DNA of 64,000 nucleotides. Source: Drosophila miranda. Lineage: Eukaryota; Arthropoda; Insecta; Diptera; Drosophilidae. The notes under the pieces were generated by a model. It had not been told where the DNA came from, did not search any database, and was given only the letters and a program-made list of their open reading frames with translations. Shown in pieces: positions 50,143 to 62,177 of the stretch (the first letter of the stretch is position 1; each line of letters opens with the position of its first letter). The stretch covers positions 21,558,001 through 21,622,000 of the forward strand of contig NC_046676.1 of assembly GCF_003369915.1 (NCBI RefSeq), given 5' to 3'. A program made the translations under genes and the position numbers.

Positions 50143-53100
50143 ATGGCTTCCGAGTCCGCTGCCATGGACATTTTGGACAGCGCAGAAGCATCTTTGAATG
50201 TGGCTCCGACCGCTTTGGTGAAGAAGGAAAAAAAGGTGCAGCCGGCAACCGACGAGGGTTTGTCTGCAACGCCGAAGAAAAAAGCAAAAATGGAAATTGA
50301 TGCTGAAATGAAGGACTTGACTATTGACATTGCCAATTCGAAAAAGTCTCAAGAAAAGGATCTAGAGGCACTTGAGGACGCCAAGGATCCCGAAGCTGAC
50401 AGTAGCATTGAGTTGCTGTGTAGCCCTACTCCCGCAGAGGCTACGGATGTAGGTTCAATGTCGTCAAAAACCGAATCGGACAACAGCGTGGAGCTCCTCG
50501 AAAGCCCCCTCAAATCGCCTTCCTCAAACGATGTTAACGATGAAGAGTTGTTTCCACTTGAAGAGAAGGAAATACCAGGCCCCGCAAAGGAGTTGGAGCC
50601 AAAAGAAAGTGAACCCGACAGCAAGGAGAGCAGCAAAAGTGAAGCGTTGGCTGACAGCAGCATTGAACTAATAAGCAGTCCCACTTCGGATGATTCGTTT
50701 GCAAAGGAGAAGGAGGTGGAGGCAAAGGAGGAACACGGACAGCAAGCTGAAGCTCAGGTGCTGCAAGAGATTCCACGGAAAGCTGACGACAGTCTCAAAC
50801 TGCAGGATGATATAGCTATGGAAGAAGATGTACCAGTGCCAAAATCGAAAGCAATACAAGAATCCAAGGAAACCCAAAAAACTTACAAAACTACAACTAA
50901 GCTGGAGCCGCTTGTCGATTCCATCAAGGATACAATAAAGGATGAGCCAAAAGATAAACAAAATAATAATGTAGAATCAATGAAAATCGATGAATCGCAC
51001 AGTGAAGCCGAGGAAAAGTCTAAAAGCGACATTGCCTGGGATGGGAGGATCTCCTACAACAAAGATTGCATCAACTGTAACTGCAAGCGGCTACAGAAGC
51101 AGTATGTGCTGGCGTGCGTGGCTGTTCTGAACTTCTACAAGGTTCCGAGGAAGTTGAAAAGGTCGCAGTACGTTTGCCTGGACTGCTGCGACACGGCCGT
51201 GGAAATGTACGAGGTGAGGCAGCTGCTAGTTCTGCTGGTGGATCATAGTTTTTATAGAATATTTATTTTTTTAGGAATATGCTGGACTGCTGTTGGCGAA
51301 GCAACCGCTGCTGCTGAGGGAATTTAAGCAGGAGCAGGCTGATTTTGTGACCCTGGACAGCAGCGACGAGGAGGAGGACGAAAAGACACCAGGTGAAGCC
51401 ATCCAACGACTTCCAGAAGCCCAGATTTTAATATTAATTTATTGCAGAAAAACCCGAGTTTTCCAAAAATGTTTTGGATCTGATCGAGAACGAACTGGAA
51501 GATGCCATTAAGAAGACGCTGAATAAGGTGGACTTTTCAAATCAACTCAACTGGTCCAAAACCATCCTTCAAGCCAAAATTAAGCGATTGGGGAAGGAGT
51601 TCGAGGAGGTGGATTTAGAGCTGGCCCAGCTCCAAGGCTTGGCAGACAAAATGCACTGCTCCGTGTACAACTCATGCCAGGTGGTTCACAAACAATTGCC
51701 ACCTCTGGATCTCCATCAAAATATCTGCCCTAGTGATTATAAAGTAAGTTGATTCCGGAATAAGAAGATTTTCATAGATTGGACTTTTTTATTTGATATT
51801 TTAGCGCCTGCAGCAGCTGCCAGCTGCTGGTGATATCGAACGGCCCCCGATCAAAATTGGGGAGACCTACTACGCCGTCAAGAACAAGGCCATTGCTAGC
51901 TGGGTGTCTGTAAATGTGATGGAGATCTGCGACACCACCACCGGCGGAGGTGTCACCGTGAAGGCCTATAAGATCAAGTATCAGCACATGCCATATCCGA
52001 TGATGAAGACGGTGACGGCCAAGCACTTGGCCTATTTTGAGCCGCCGACAGTGCGTCTGCCCATCGGTAAGTGGATGCAGCTGATAATCCTCAGTTCTAG
52101 CAGATAAATTAACTGTCTACTCTTTCGGCCAGGTACACGCGTGATCGCATTCTTTGATGGCACATTGGTAAGTGGCAAAGAGAAGGGCGTGGTGCAGAGT
52201 GCTTTCTATCCGGGCATCATTGCCGAGCCCCTGAAGCAAAACAATCGCTTTCGCTACCTGATATTTTACGACGACGGCTACACACAGTATGTGCATCACA
52301 GCGATGTACGTCTGGTGTGCCAGGTATCCGAAAAGGTGTGGGAGGATGTACATCCCGCCTCGCGCGATTTTATCCAGAAGTACGTGGAGAGATATGCGGT
52401 GGATAGGCCCATGGTGCAATGCACCAAAGGACAAAGCATGAACACCGAGTCGAACGGCACCTGGCTGTACGCCCGAGTCATTGAAGTCGACTGCAGCCTG
52501 GTGCTGATGCAATTCGAGGCTGACAAGAACCACACGGAATGGATATATCGCGGCTCGCTGCGCCTGGCTCCCGTCTTCAAGGAGACCCAGAATTCTCTGA
52601 ATGCCGACTATGCCCACCAGATGAGGGTCCCAAGGGTGAGTTTGACTTTTATTAGTAATTGGTGTGTATCTCACAAAATTCGGGAAATTCCAGCGCACGG
52701 AACCGTTCATACGTTACACCAAGGAGATGGAGTCCAGCAACATGCAGGTGGATCAACAGATACGTGCCATAGCCCGCAAAAGAATTTCGAACTCAGGTTC
52801 GCCTGCATCAACTGCAGCACCTTCAACTGGATCATGCTCATCCTCCGCTGTCCGTCACCTGAACAACTCCACCATTTACGTGGACGATGACATCCGTCCC
52901 AAGGGTCAGGTGGTGCACTTCACGGCCAAGCGTAATGTGCCGCCGAGGAAATTCAAGAGCCACAAATGCAAACCGGACTGTCTCTTCACGATCATGCACC
53001 GTTTGGACAGCTACAGTCCGCTGTCCAAGCCACTACTGTCAGGATGGGAGCGCATGGTTATGAGGCAGAAGACCAAGCGGACTGTCGTCTATCGCGGTCC

Positions 53101-54467
53101 GTGTGGCCGGAATCTGCGCAACATGGCCGAAGTGCACACCTATCTACGGCTCACCAAAAATGTCCTGAATGTAGACAACTTTGATTTCACTCCCGATCTG
53201 CGCTGCCTGGCCGAATACTACATCGAATCGACAATCGTCAAGGAAGCGGACATCTCCAAGGGGCAGGAGAAGATGGCGATTCCTCTAGTCAACTACTACG
53301 ACAACACTCTGCCGCCGCCCTGCGAATATGCCAAACAACGCATTCCAACCGAGGGCGTGAACCTGAATCTCGACGAGGAGTTCCTTGTGTGCTGCGATTG
53401 TGAGGATGATTGTTCGGTAAGTTCAAATCAAATTCAGTTTGAGTGAGAGGCAATCATAATTGAGATGTTTACTTTGCAGGACAAAGAGTCGTGCGCCTGC
53501 TGGCAGCTGACCGTGACCGGCGTCAGGTACTGCAATCCCAAGAAGCCCATTGAGGAGATCGGTTACCAGTACAAGCGTCTGCACGAGGGCGTGCTGACGG
53601 GCATCTACGAGTGCAACTCACGCTGTAAATGTAAGAAGAATTGCTTGAACCGCGTGGTCCAGCATTCGCTGGAGATGAAGCTGCAGGTATTCAAAACCTC
53701 CAACCGTGGCTGGGGACTACGCTGTGTCAACGACATTCCCAAAGGCGCCTTCGTGTGCATCTATGCCGGTCACTTGCTGACGGAGGCGAAGGCCAATGAG
53801 GGCGGTCAGGATGCGGGGGACGAATACTTTGCCGATCTCGACTACATTGAGGTGGCCGAGCAGCTGAAGGAGGGCTATGAGTCGGACGTGGAGCGCTCGG
53901 ATCTGGACCACGAAGATGACAACTACGGCCCCGATGCAGAGGACGACGATGACTTTCGACCCAACAACTATTATCAGAAAAAGAAGGAAAAGCTGCGCCC
54001 CTCACGCAGCAACAGCAGCAGCACGCAGAACACCGAATTGGACTCGCAAGAGCGGACAGTAATTAGCTTCAATCCAAACACTGATCTGGATGAAACAGTG
54101 CGTGAAAACTCTGTGCGCCGCTTCTTTGGCAAAGACCAGACCCCCTTCATCATGGACGCGAAGACAACTGGCAATTTGGGACGCTACTTCAATGTGAGTT
54201 TTGTTGAGCCGAGTTACATGTAATTATCTTCAATTAATGCTTGTTTCCCTGCTCGTGCAGCATTCGTGCAGCCCCAATCTGTTTGTTCAGAATGTCTTTG
54301 TGGATACCCACGATCTGCGTTTCCCCTGGGTCGGCTTCTTCGCGTCCTCGCACATTCGCTCTGGCACAGAGCTGACCTGGAACTACAACTACGAGGTAGG
54401 CGTGGTCCCCAACAAGGTTCTCTATTGCCAGTGCGGTGCCCCGAACTGTCGAGTGCGTCTGCTCTAA
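50143..54467 (+). CDS. egg: eggless, SETDB1 histone H3K9 methyltransferase
   Basis: Exons are 50143-51213, 51275-51392, 51448-51743, 51805-52066, 52133-52635, 52694-53416, 53480-54193 and 54261-54467; the product is 1297 residues, near the family length. An acidic, disordered N-terminus (residues 1-330, with repeated SSIEL(I/L)SSP-like motifs) is followed by a Cys cluster ([14 protein letters not shown]), tandem Tudor domains in exons 4-5, a methyl-CpG-binding-like domain (about 820-890, [13 protein letters not shown]), a Cys-rich pre-SET, a SET domain split by an acidic insertion, and a post-SET (CQCGAPNC). The catalytic RYFNHSCSPN motif spans the last intron. It deposits H3K9 methylation in the germline and soma with Windei, silencing transposons and piRNA-linked loci. 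A poly(A) signal AATAAA is at about 54497. Confidence 0.97.
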
Positions 54468-54619
54468 TTTAGTTTCAAGCTCCAACATAATACAAAATAA
54501 ACAATTTAAAAGATTTTTTTTTTGTATTATTCTCTCTCTTAAATACCGCTTCACTGCATCACACCAACACTTTCCTAAATTTTTTCCTCTGTATCGAATT
54601 CAAATTTCACTTTGGCGCA

Positions 54620-55215
54620 GGTCTAGCGAAATGAATATTATAGAATTGGAGAAATTGTTGTCGTCTCAGGCTCCAATGAATGCTGTTTTAAGAAAGACCA
54701 AGTATAAGTATGCATCAACCGCATCAATAGGTAAAAAACATGTCAATACGAGAAAAAATCATTTACCAATCAAATTTCGAAGAAGCTTGAAAAACAGAAT
54801 TTAGCTTTTCGTCTTTCGCGCCTTTTTTATTTTACAATAAATGTTTAAAACGTACACATTTGCCCTTCAGGTGTCGCTTTATTTACATACAAATATAGTA
54901 GCAGGCGTGTAGTTAGCGTGTAGTAACCATGTACAACAAATTAATTTTGGTGAAATTTTGGGTGACCATTTTTGCTTAAACCTTATTTAATATTTAATAT
55001 TTAATAGTCAGTCTCTTAGGAAACTGATTCATCAACCGGATAAAATTATGTCTTCAAGGCTGATGGACCTAGCTAACTAGTTATTTTCAACCGAATATCA
55101 AAGTCGAGGAATATGATGGAATATTAACACAAATAATTAGTCAGTATATTTACGGTATATTGTTGAACTGTGACGTATTTTCGGTATATTTCTGAGGGTC
55201 AGACCGTATATCTTA
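54620..55215 (+). repeat. dispersed repeat, copy C
   Basis: It shares with copies A and B the IIEL...LSSQA frame block, the GATTCATCAA..GGATAAAATTATG block (about 55025), GAATATCAAAGTCGAGGAATATG (about 55091), and the tail GGTATATTTCTGAGGGTCAG (55183) with ACCGTATAT. This copy has only one internal unit where A and B have two. It ends 13 bp before the Motif 1 promoter site of Eps-15. Confidence 0.7.
54631..54804 (+). CDS. 57-codon ORF at the head of repeat copy C
   Basis: The frame begins MNIIELEKLLSSQAPMNAV and ends in a basic tail (FRRSLKNRI); it is unusually Lys/Arg-rich after residue 20. The first 18 codons match, frame and all, the short frames in repeat copies A and B, where they end early or drift. 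No signal peptide or domain is recognised. It may be a remnant of an ancestral gene or a transposon exon. I cannot tell whether it is expressed. Confidence 0.35.
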   Translation: MNIIELEKLLSSQAPMNAVLRKTKYKYASTASIGKKHVNTRKNHLPIKFRRSLKNRI

Positions 55216-55227
55216 TAGATAAGTAAA

Positions 55228-55238
55228 CGGTCACACTG
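55228..55238 (+). promoter_or_regulatory. Eps-15: Motif 1 (M1BP) promoter site of Eps-15
   Basis: CGGTCACACTG matches the Drosophila housekeeping core-promoter Motif 1 (YGGTCACACTR) in 10 of 11 positions, with a G in the last position. It is about 350 bp before the Eps-15 start codon, so the 5' UTR is probably about 340 bp or contains an intron. Confidence 0.6.
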
Positions 55239-55582
55239 CCACCAAAAGGGTGCGGGGTGTTGCTGCGCTTGTAAAAGACAAAAAAAAAAAATAAATTTAA
55301 GAAGTGTATTCGTTTTCAATTGAAATTAAATGTTAAATGTAGGCCTGAAATGCGCGAAGAAATACTGTAGGTGGCTAGAGCAACTGCCCACGCGCATGCA
55401 ACCCGTGGTTGACAAAATACAAGCGTTTGAACACTCGCTCTTCGAGAGTTCGTTTCCGTTCCGCCCTCGTCAATAGGAGAAAAATCGATTTTGTGATAAC
55501 AGACTTTACGCTTACGCGTTCTCGTGCCCTGCTCTCGTTCTGCAGCTTAACTCTTGAATAACAGTAAGAAAATTTGGTCAAA

Positions 55583-58500
55583 ATGAATTTGGATTTTGCC
55601 AAGGTGTGCAGTAAGCACATCGGCATCTACGAGGCTTACTACAAACAGGTAAGGACGCCCAGGCGTGGTGAAGCAGAGCGAGAATGTGGCTTGGGTCGTT
55701 TTTTTTTTTTGCAACCCCCTATTGATTTTTGCAGATTGACCCGAAAGGCACTGGAGCCATCGAGGCCATGACGGCGGCCAAGTTTCTCAAGAGGTCCGGC
55801 CTCAGCGATGTGGTGCTCAGTCGGATCTGGGATCTGTCCGATCCAAATGGGAAGGGCTTCCTTGACAAGCCCGGTTTCTTTGTGGCCCTGAAGCTAGTCT
55901 CGCTCTCCCAGGCGGGACAGGTGGCCAACATGAACAACATCTATGTGGACACTGTCAACCCTCCGAAAGTGGTGAGTGAATCGGCATAAACCTTGCACCA
56001 GTTACACAATAGCCACGACCTTATGTGTGTCATACAATATGACCTTATTCTCAGGGTGAATTACCAAAAACGGTGCCCGCTCGCATTCAAACAGGTCCCG
56101 TCGCGAGCGGAGGCGCGGCCACCGGCGACTGGACAATCAGTGTCATCGATCGGCTTAAGTACGAGCAGCTTTTCCAGTCGCTCCGTCCCCACGACGGCAT
56201 GCTGCCCGGCGACAAGGTGAAAGGCGTGCTCATGGAGTCCAAGCTACCGATGAACATCCTCGGCACCATCTGGGACCTGGCTGATCAGGACAAGGACGGC
56301 AATTTGGACAAGCACGAGTTTATCGTGGCCATGCATCTCGTCTATCAGACGCTCCAGAAGCGCACCGTGCCCAGTGTCCTACCACCCGAGCTACGGAAGC
56401 CCGGTGGCACTGGTCCGCCACCCAAACCTGCCATGCCTCCACCACCAGCTGGCGCTCCCATGCCGCGTGCCCCCAGCGGTGAGGGGTTCGGCGATAGTGG
56501 CTTCGTCGCCAACTTCCCCAAGGACATTGCCCCGCCGGCGGCTATTCCTATGCCCATAGCCGTGCCGCCCATGACTCGCATTCCCCCCGTGGGCGCGGTG
56601 AGTTCCCAGCCTCTGATCCAGACCGATCCGCTCATACCAATCGGCGCCCCGGTGACGGCCAATGCAGACTGGGTGGTGACTGCCTCCGAGCTGAACCGAT
56701 TCGAGGAGATATTCCGACAGTCGGACCTGGACAAGGACGGCCTGGTCTCTGGCCTCGAGGTGAAGGACATTTTCATAAAGTCGGGTATACCACAACGCAG
56801 TCTGGCAGACATCTGGTGAGAATTGGATTGCAGCTGTTAACCGTTTCCGATGGAAGCCAAACTTAACCGTTTCCTTTCATTTCGGTTCGCTTTCAGGGCG
56901 CTGTGCGACACCAATCAGTCGGGTAAGTTGACTGTGGAGCAGTTCGCCCTGGCCATGTGGTTCGTCGAGCGGAAGCAGCGCGGCGTGGATCCGCCGCATG
57001 TTCTAACCGCCAACATGGTGCCGCCATCAATGCGCTCGACTGTATCGGGCGTGGACATGCAGCTGCAGGAGACGAAGCCCACATACTCCAATCCCGAGCT
57101 GGAGATGATTTCCAAGGAGATCGAGGAGCTGGCTCGCGAAAGACGTGTGCTCGAGACGGAGATCGCCCAAAAGGAAGCTGACGTGCGCATCAAGAACGGG
57201 GAAGTGCGCAGCCTGCAGGTAAGTGAATTCTGCAGATTCGATTCCACAATCAAAATGAGAATAAACTCAACTGCATTTGCATTTGCAGAGCGAACTGGAC
57301 ACCTTGACGGCCACACTTAAGCAGCTGGAGAATCAGCGGGGAGAGGCCCAGAAGCGTCTGGACGATCTGCAGGCTCAAGTAGTTATTTTGCATGCATCTC
57401 TGCCTTAAGGGCGCTGCTTTACTTTGCTCGCTCTTTTGGGTTAACCTTTTAATTTTTAATTTTAACTCTGATTTCCCTTTCTTTGTCGTCATGGTTCCTA
57501 CGAACTCCAAACTCTACACTCCACACCCTGTTAACAAATTGGCTAAACGCATAACGAAACCCCTACTAAATCGGTGAATGCACTTTAAAACTTATCCACA
57601 AAACTTATTCGATTCGATTTCATAAGGTTAACCAAATTACGGCCGTGTTGGCCAACGTAAGTCTTGATATATCCACCACCAACAGCCAGGTTTGTTTCAG
57701 TTTCTCCACTTTTTTATGTTCTGTTTTTTATGGTGTTCATGTTTATTATACATATGTATCTGCATATTTGTTGGCCTGAATGTTGTGCACAATTTTGGCT
57801 AAATCCGCAAGCATCCGTCGCTCATCGAAGTCGCATTTCCAAATGTCTTTTTGTAGGTGAACAAGATACGGGATCAGTGCCAGAAGCAGGAGGAGACCAT
57901 CAACGAACAGGAGGGCGAGCTCAATGCCAAGCGCTCCGAGCTGCAGAAGCTCAAGGATGAGGAAACGTCTTTGCAGAAGGAGTACGACGACAATAATCGC
58001 GAGCTCTCCAAGCTGACCAAGCATCTGCAGAATACGCAGCTCCAAATTAGCTCGGTAAGTGGGGTACATTCCTTGGGGTTGCCTTGGGCTTACGCTTTCC
58101 TCATCAAAAGGTGCGTTCGATGGTCACTCAATTGATGGAGACCCAGCGCCAGATGACCGATGCGCTGCTCATCTGTCGCGCCGCCATGGAGACCCAGAAC
58201 GCGGAGCTAGTCTCCGAGTACCAGCTTAAGATCGAGCCGGACTTTGATGACGCTCGCAAGACACTCCACAAGGAGATCGAGATGCCCAAGGACGATCCCT
58301 TCGACGAGAACAACAGCGGAGCGGCCAATCAAGCCAAGCAGTCGACCAACGGCTTCGGCAACGATCCCTTTAGCGGCCAGGTCAGCAAGCCAGCCATCAA
58401 TGCCGGCTTCGATGACAGCTTCACGATGAGCTCCGGCTTTGACAGTGGCTTCGATGCGTTTGGACAGAGCGGAACAGGCTCTTCTATGGGCTTTGGCCAG

Positions 58501-61500
58501 AGCGTAAAAGGATCAGCAACTGGTTTTGGCCAAACGCAACGCGATCCCTTCGGTGCCGACGCTTTCGGGGCAGCAAAAGCAGCGCCATAACACCGGAGGT
58601 AAGGCCGGGCAATGGGTTTAGAGGGAAGCCCGACGACTCACCCCCCGATCATGCATTACAGCCTGGGAAGGACGACTTTGGAAGCGATCCGTTTGCCTCT
58701 CTGCATGCGCCCACTGGCCAGGGTCAGGTGCTCAGCCCGAACGCACAGAGGTCAGGCCCACCACCACGACCGGAGTCGCCTAGTCCAGCATTGCCGCCAA
58801 AGAAATCCAAGATGCCGCCACCCAGACCAGCCCCGCCACGAGCATCCCAGGTAAGGCACAAGACATGAGTGTCTAAGAGGATTACTAATTGAAGGAATTT
58901 CCTGTTCCTGTTTTCCCCACAGCCAACGAGTGGTTTTGGCGGAGGCGGCGGCGGCGGGGGAGGAGGCTTCGCTGACTTTGAAGACTTTGACAATAAGGTT
59001 GGTACCCAATTCAGTGTTCGCTGGGATCGGTGGTAATGCATGCACACCGTTCACTACCACCTGTATTTATAGTATGGCTAATCCGATTTGGTTTCCAATT
59101 ACGATTATTTACTAACATTTCTTATGTTTTTTTGTGTAGTTTAAAAATAAATTTTTGTTTCGAAGCACGCACTCACAAAAAGTAGAACTTTGATTATTTG
59201 TATTGGTTTTACTTTGTTTATTGTACACTTGATTTGTTGCTTAACGGTAATTGTCAGCCCTTCCACATCGTACACCCCGTGAACCCACCACCCCCAGTAG
59301 TCGATGGCTTTGGCTTGCCTTTGGTTTGGTTCCGTTCCCAAGTGCTGCTCGTATAAAACTAACCGTCTGGTCTCTCTCTCTCTCTCATCTCTTGCAATTC
59401 TTTACTTTCAGTGAACATCTTAAAAATAATCACATTTCTATAATGCATATATCTGATATACATATATACCAGTACTAACACACACACACACACACACACA
59501 TACACAGTTAATGGGAGGGCCTCCTCCTCTAGCAGCATTGCAAATCGATTTGAAGCGTACAAAAGCTAACGGCGAACCACATACATATAATATTTACACC
59601 TAACTTAAACATACTCGTACTCCTGCATCAGTACGCGAGTACAAACTTATCAATCATGCCTATAATTAGCTAAATGTACTAAATCAATTCAAAAACTCAA
59701 GCAAATTCCAAGCGTTACGTCTCGTCGTGTTATAAATGTAGTCACAAGAAAAAAAAAAAAAAAGAAAAAAAAGAAAAGAAATGAAATGGATAAACGTAGC
59801 TCTATTCAGAGTTCGATTCAGAAACGTTGTGCAATATATTGTATTTAACTTAATATTACGATTATGTTATGGAGATTTCCCTCGAATTTTTTAAATGCCG
59901 AATCTTAACTGGAGAACATCTAATCATATTTTCTTGGATGGTTTGTTTTTTTTTTTGCTAGTCAAGAGAAGGATCTCTCTAAAGAGAATTTAAATGCAAG
60001 TTGTTTGTTGTTTCTGCATATGAGAATACTAACGTTTATAGCCATACCACATATAGCATATATTGACAACATTTTACATCGTAAACTCATATAAAATACA
60101 ATATATAAGTATTATGGATTATGGATGTAACTGCCGCAGAATATGATAGTTTAAATTTTATGGGGGAGGGGCCATCAGACTCCGAAGTTGCCTGCCTGCC
60201 CCGCCCCACTACTATTTACTGATACTGCATCAGATGAAAATTTAAACATACATGCTATACATAGAAATCAATGCGGTATAGCTTAGCCTCCAAATATTCA
60301 ACTATATATTTGTCAGATTTTGATTATAATAAAGCCCCCACACACACTTCCCACAAGCTTCCCGTGCATTGATTTTTCTGTGCATCACATGGCTCCGTAC
60401 ATAGAATATACATACATATATCCATATACACATGCGTACTTATAAAGAGGAGCGGCAAACCTAACCCAAAATACACGCAATGTAACAGACAAAACGTTTT
60501 GCATTATTAATAAAGAGAAATATCTATGTTCGACATCATTCCACGTACGTCAGAGAGAGAGTTCTATTGGGAAGGACAAGACCGGCTCCCCGGTTTCTGA
60601 TAATGGTAATGCTAATGGTCGTGGTCCTCCTCCACCTTTGCGATGTGTGCTTCAATGCTTTCGTTTGACTTTTGTGCTTATGGTTTCCCCCTTTTTTTTA
60701 CTGTATAATCTCTTTGCTTATAAGTTAGACTCAATTCGAATTGATTTTAATTTGATTTACTTTTAATTTATTTGATTTTTACCCCTCACACACTCATACC
60801 ACATCCCCGCAAACATACGTACAGCTCCAGAACATTCCCAGCACGCCAGCAAACACGCCCACGCCCACGCCCATGGCCACGGCCACCCCTATTCCAACGA
60901 TCAATGCCTTGCTGCTGGACAGCTTCTCCCTGTTCGATGATGCAGCCTCAGGCTCCAAGGCTGGCAGCACACCTCTGCACCCCTTGCTAGCGGCATCCTC
61001 ATCCACGTCGACAGCGTCCACAATTCCCACCGTCACCAGCACCATGTCCACCACCTCAAATAACCAACACTTGTCGCGTTCCAACACACCGCTGCAGACG
61101 CAAGTCACAACGGGATTGGGAATCGGAGCATTAGCAACGACAGGAAGCCTGGGCCTGGAAGCGAGTCTTTTTGATGCCTTTGGCGGCGGCAAAGGAAACG
61201 TCAATGCGAAAACACCAACGCCAGGCCTCATCACGGGGCCCACTGACTTTAAGGATGATCCGTTCAAGGACTACCGCTATGAAGATCCGTTCAGCATCAA
61301 GGATCCCTTTGCCGACGATGATCAGGAGGAGGATGTTGGTACCAAGGCCGAGGCCCATAAAAAGAACTTTGCGGAGGACTTTAGCTCAGAGGGTGCGTAC
61401 GCATATTGGTTTTTTCTGCTCAGGATAATCTCATCATGATAGAATTTTCATATTTTAGATGAGATGGGAACCAGCGCCGTCAAGACCCTCAACAACATGA

Positions 61501-62177
61501 AAAGCATAAACATCAATAACAACACGAAACCGAGAGCCGTAACACCCTTGAACAACGATATCATGCAGCAGTTCGATGCATTCAATCTGAACGCGAGTCC
61601 GGCCCCATCCTCGCACCATTCGAATGCCTCACAGAACCACAAAAAGTCCCAGACGGCGCTGGATGCGTTTGCGGACTTTGATGACTTTGGATCGGACACA
61701 GCTGGAACTGCAGCCACAACAACAACAACAACGACGACAACCACTAAGAAACTCAACGATTCCTTCTTCGATGCATTTAATGACAACTTTAAGCTTAACG
61801 ACAACACAACCACAGCCACAGGAACAATGCCGACATCGGTAACAAAAGCTTTGGCCAGCGAACAAATCAGTACGAGCAGGACGTCATTCGATGCCTTTGC
61901 CGTTAGTAGCGACGCCTTCAATGACAACTTCGAGGACAGCTTTGGTGGAAGCAAGCCGACCAATTCCACCCAACTGGACAACAATTTTGCCAAATTCGAG
62001 GCCTTCGATGTCCATAACTTCTCGAGTGACTTTGGCAAGTGCTTCCCGGAGGGCAAGCAGAATGGCGGGGCCAAGAAGGAACAAACTAAGGATAGGTACG
62101 CGGCCGACTACTCAAAGCCGGAGAGCTTTGACGCTGACCTGGAAGAGGCGCTCAAGCGCAGTATGCTGGACAATTAA
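55583..62177 (+). CDS. Eps-15: Eps-15, endocytic adaptor with EH domains (frame broken once in this sequence)
   Basis: Exons are 55583-55648, 55735-55971, 56055-56815, 56897-57218, 57289-57378, 57857-58054, 58111-58598, 58662-58850, 58923-58997, 60825-61392 and 61459-62177; the product is about 1237 residues. Three EH domains with EF-hand loops appear (IDPKGTGAIEAM, DQDKDGNLDKHEF, SDLDKDGLVSG), followed by a coiled coil (exons 4-7), many DPF/DAF-type AP-2-binding motifs, a Pro-rich segment and a C-terminal ubiquitin-interacting motif (DLEEALKRSML). It acts in clathrin endocytosis and at synapses with Dap160. Exon 7 is one base short: the frame stops at 58590 (KAAP then TAA), while the next frame reads GSKSSAITPE to the donor at 58598 and splices in phase to exon 8. 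A 1-nt loss near 58567, a sequencing error or a real mutation, is the simplest reading. Confidence 0.92.
57627..57689 (+). other. Eps-15: candidate cassette exon of Eps-15
   Basis: Between exons ending at 57378 and starting at 57857 there is an open 63-nt segment that starts after an AG (CATAAG) and ends before GT (CAG then GTTTGT). It has phase 0 on both sides and encodes VNQITAVLANVSLDISTTNSQ minus nothing out of frame. A strong inner donor (AAC then GTAAGT at 57657) would give a 30-nt version. Either would lengthen the coiled coil by 21 or 10 residues. Confidence 0.45.
58998..60824 (+). other. Eps-15: 1.8-kb Eps-15 intron, possible alternative 3' end
   Basis: Reading on past the donor at 58998 gives 12 codons and a stop at 59034. 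AATAAA signals lie at 59147, 60328 and 60509, as if this intron doubled as the 3' UTR of a short isoform without the C-terminal UIM. It contains a CA microsatellite at 59478-59500. I see no separate gene. Confidence 0.5.
59478..59500. repeat. (CA)n microsatellite
   Basis: Eleven CA units within the large Eps-15 intron. Confidence 0.9.
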
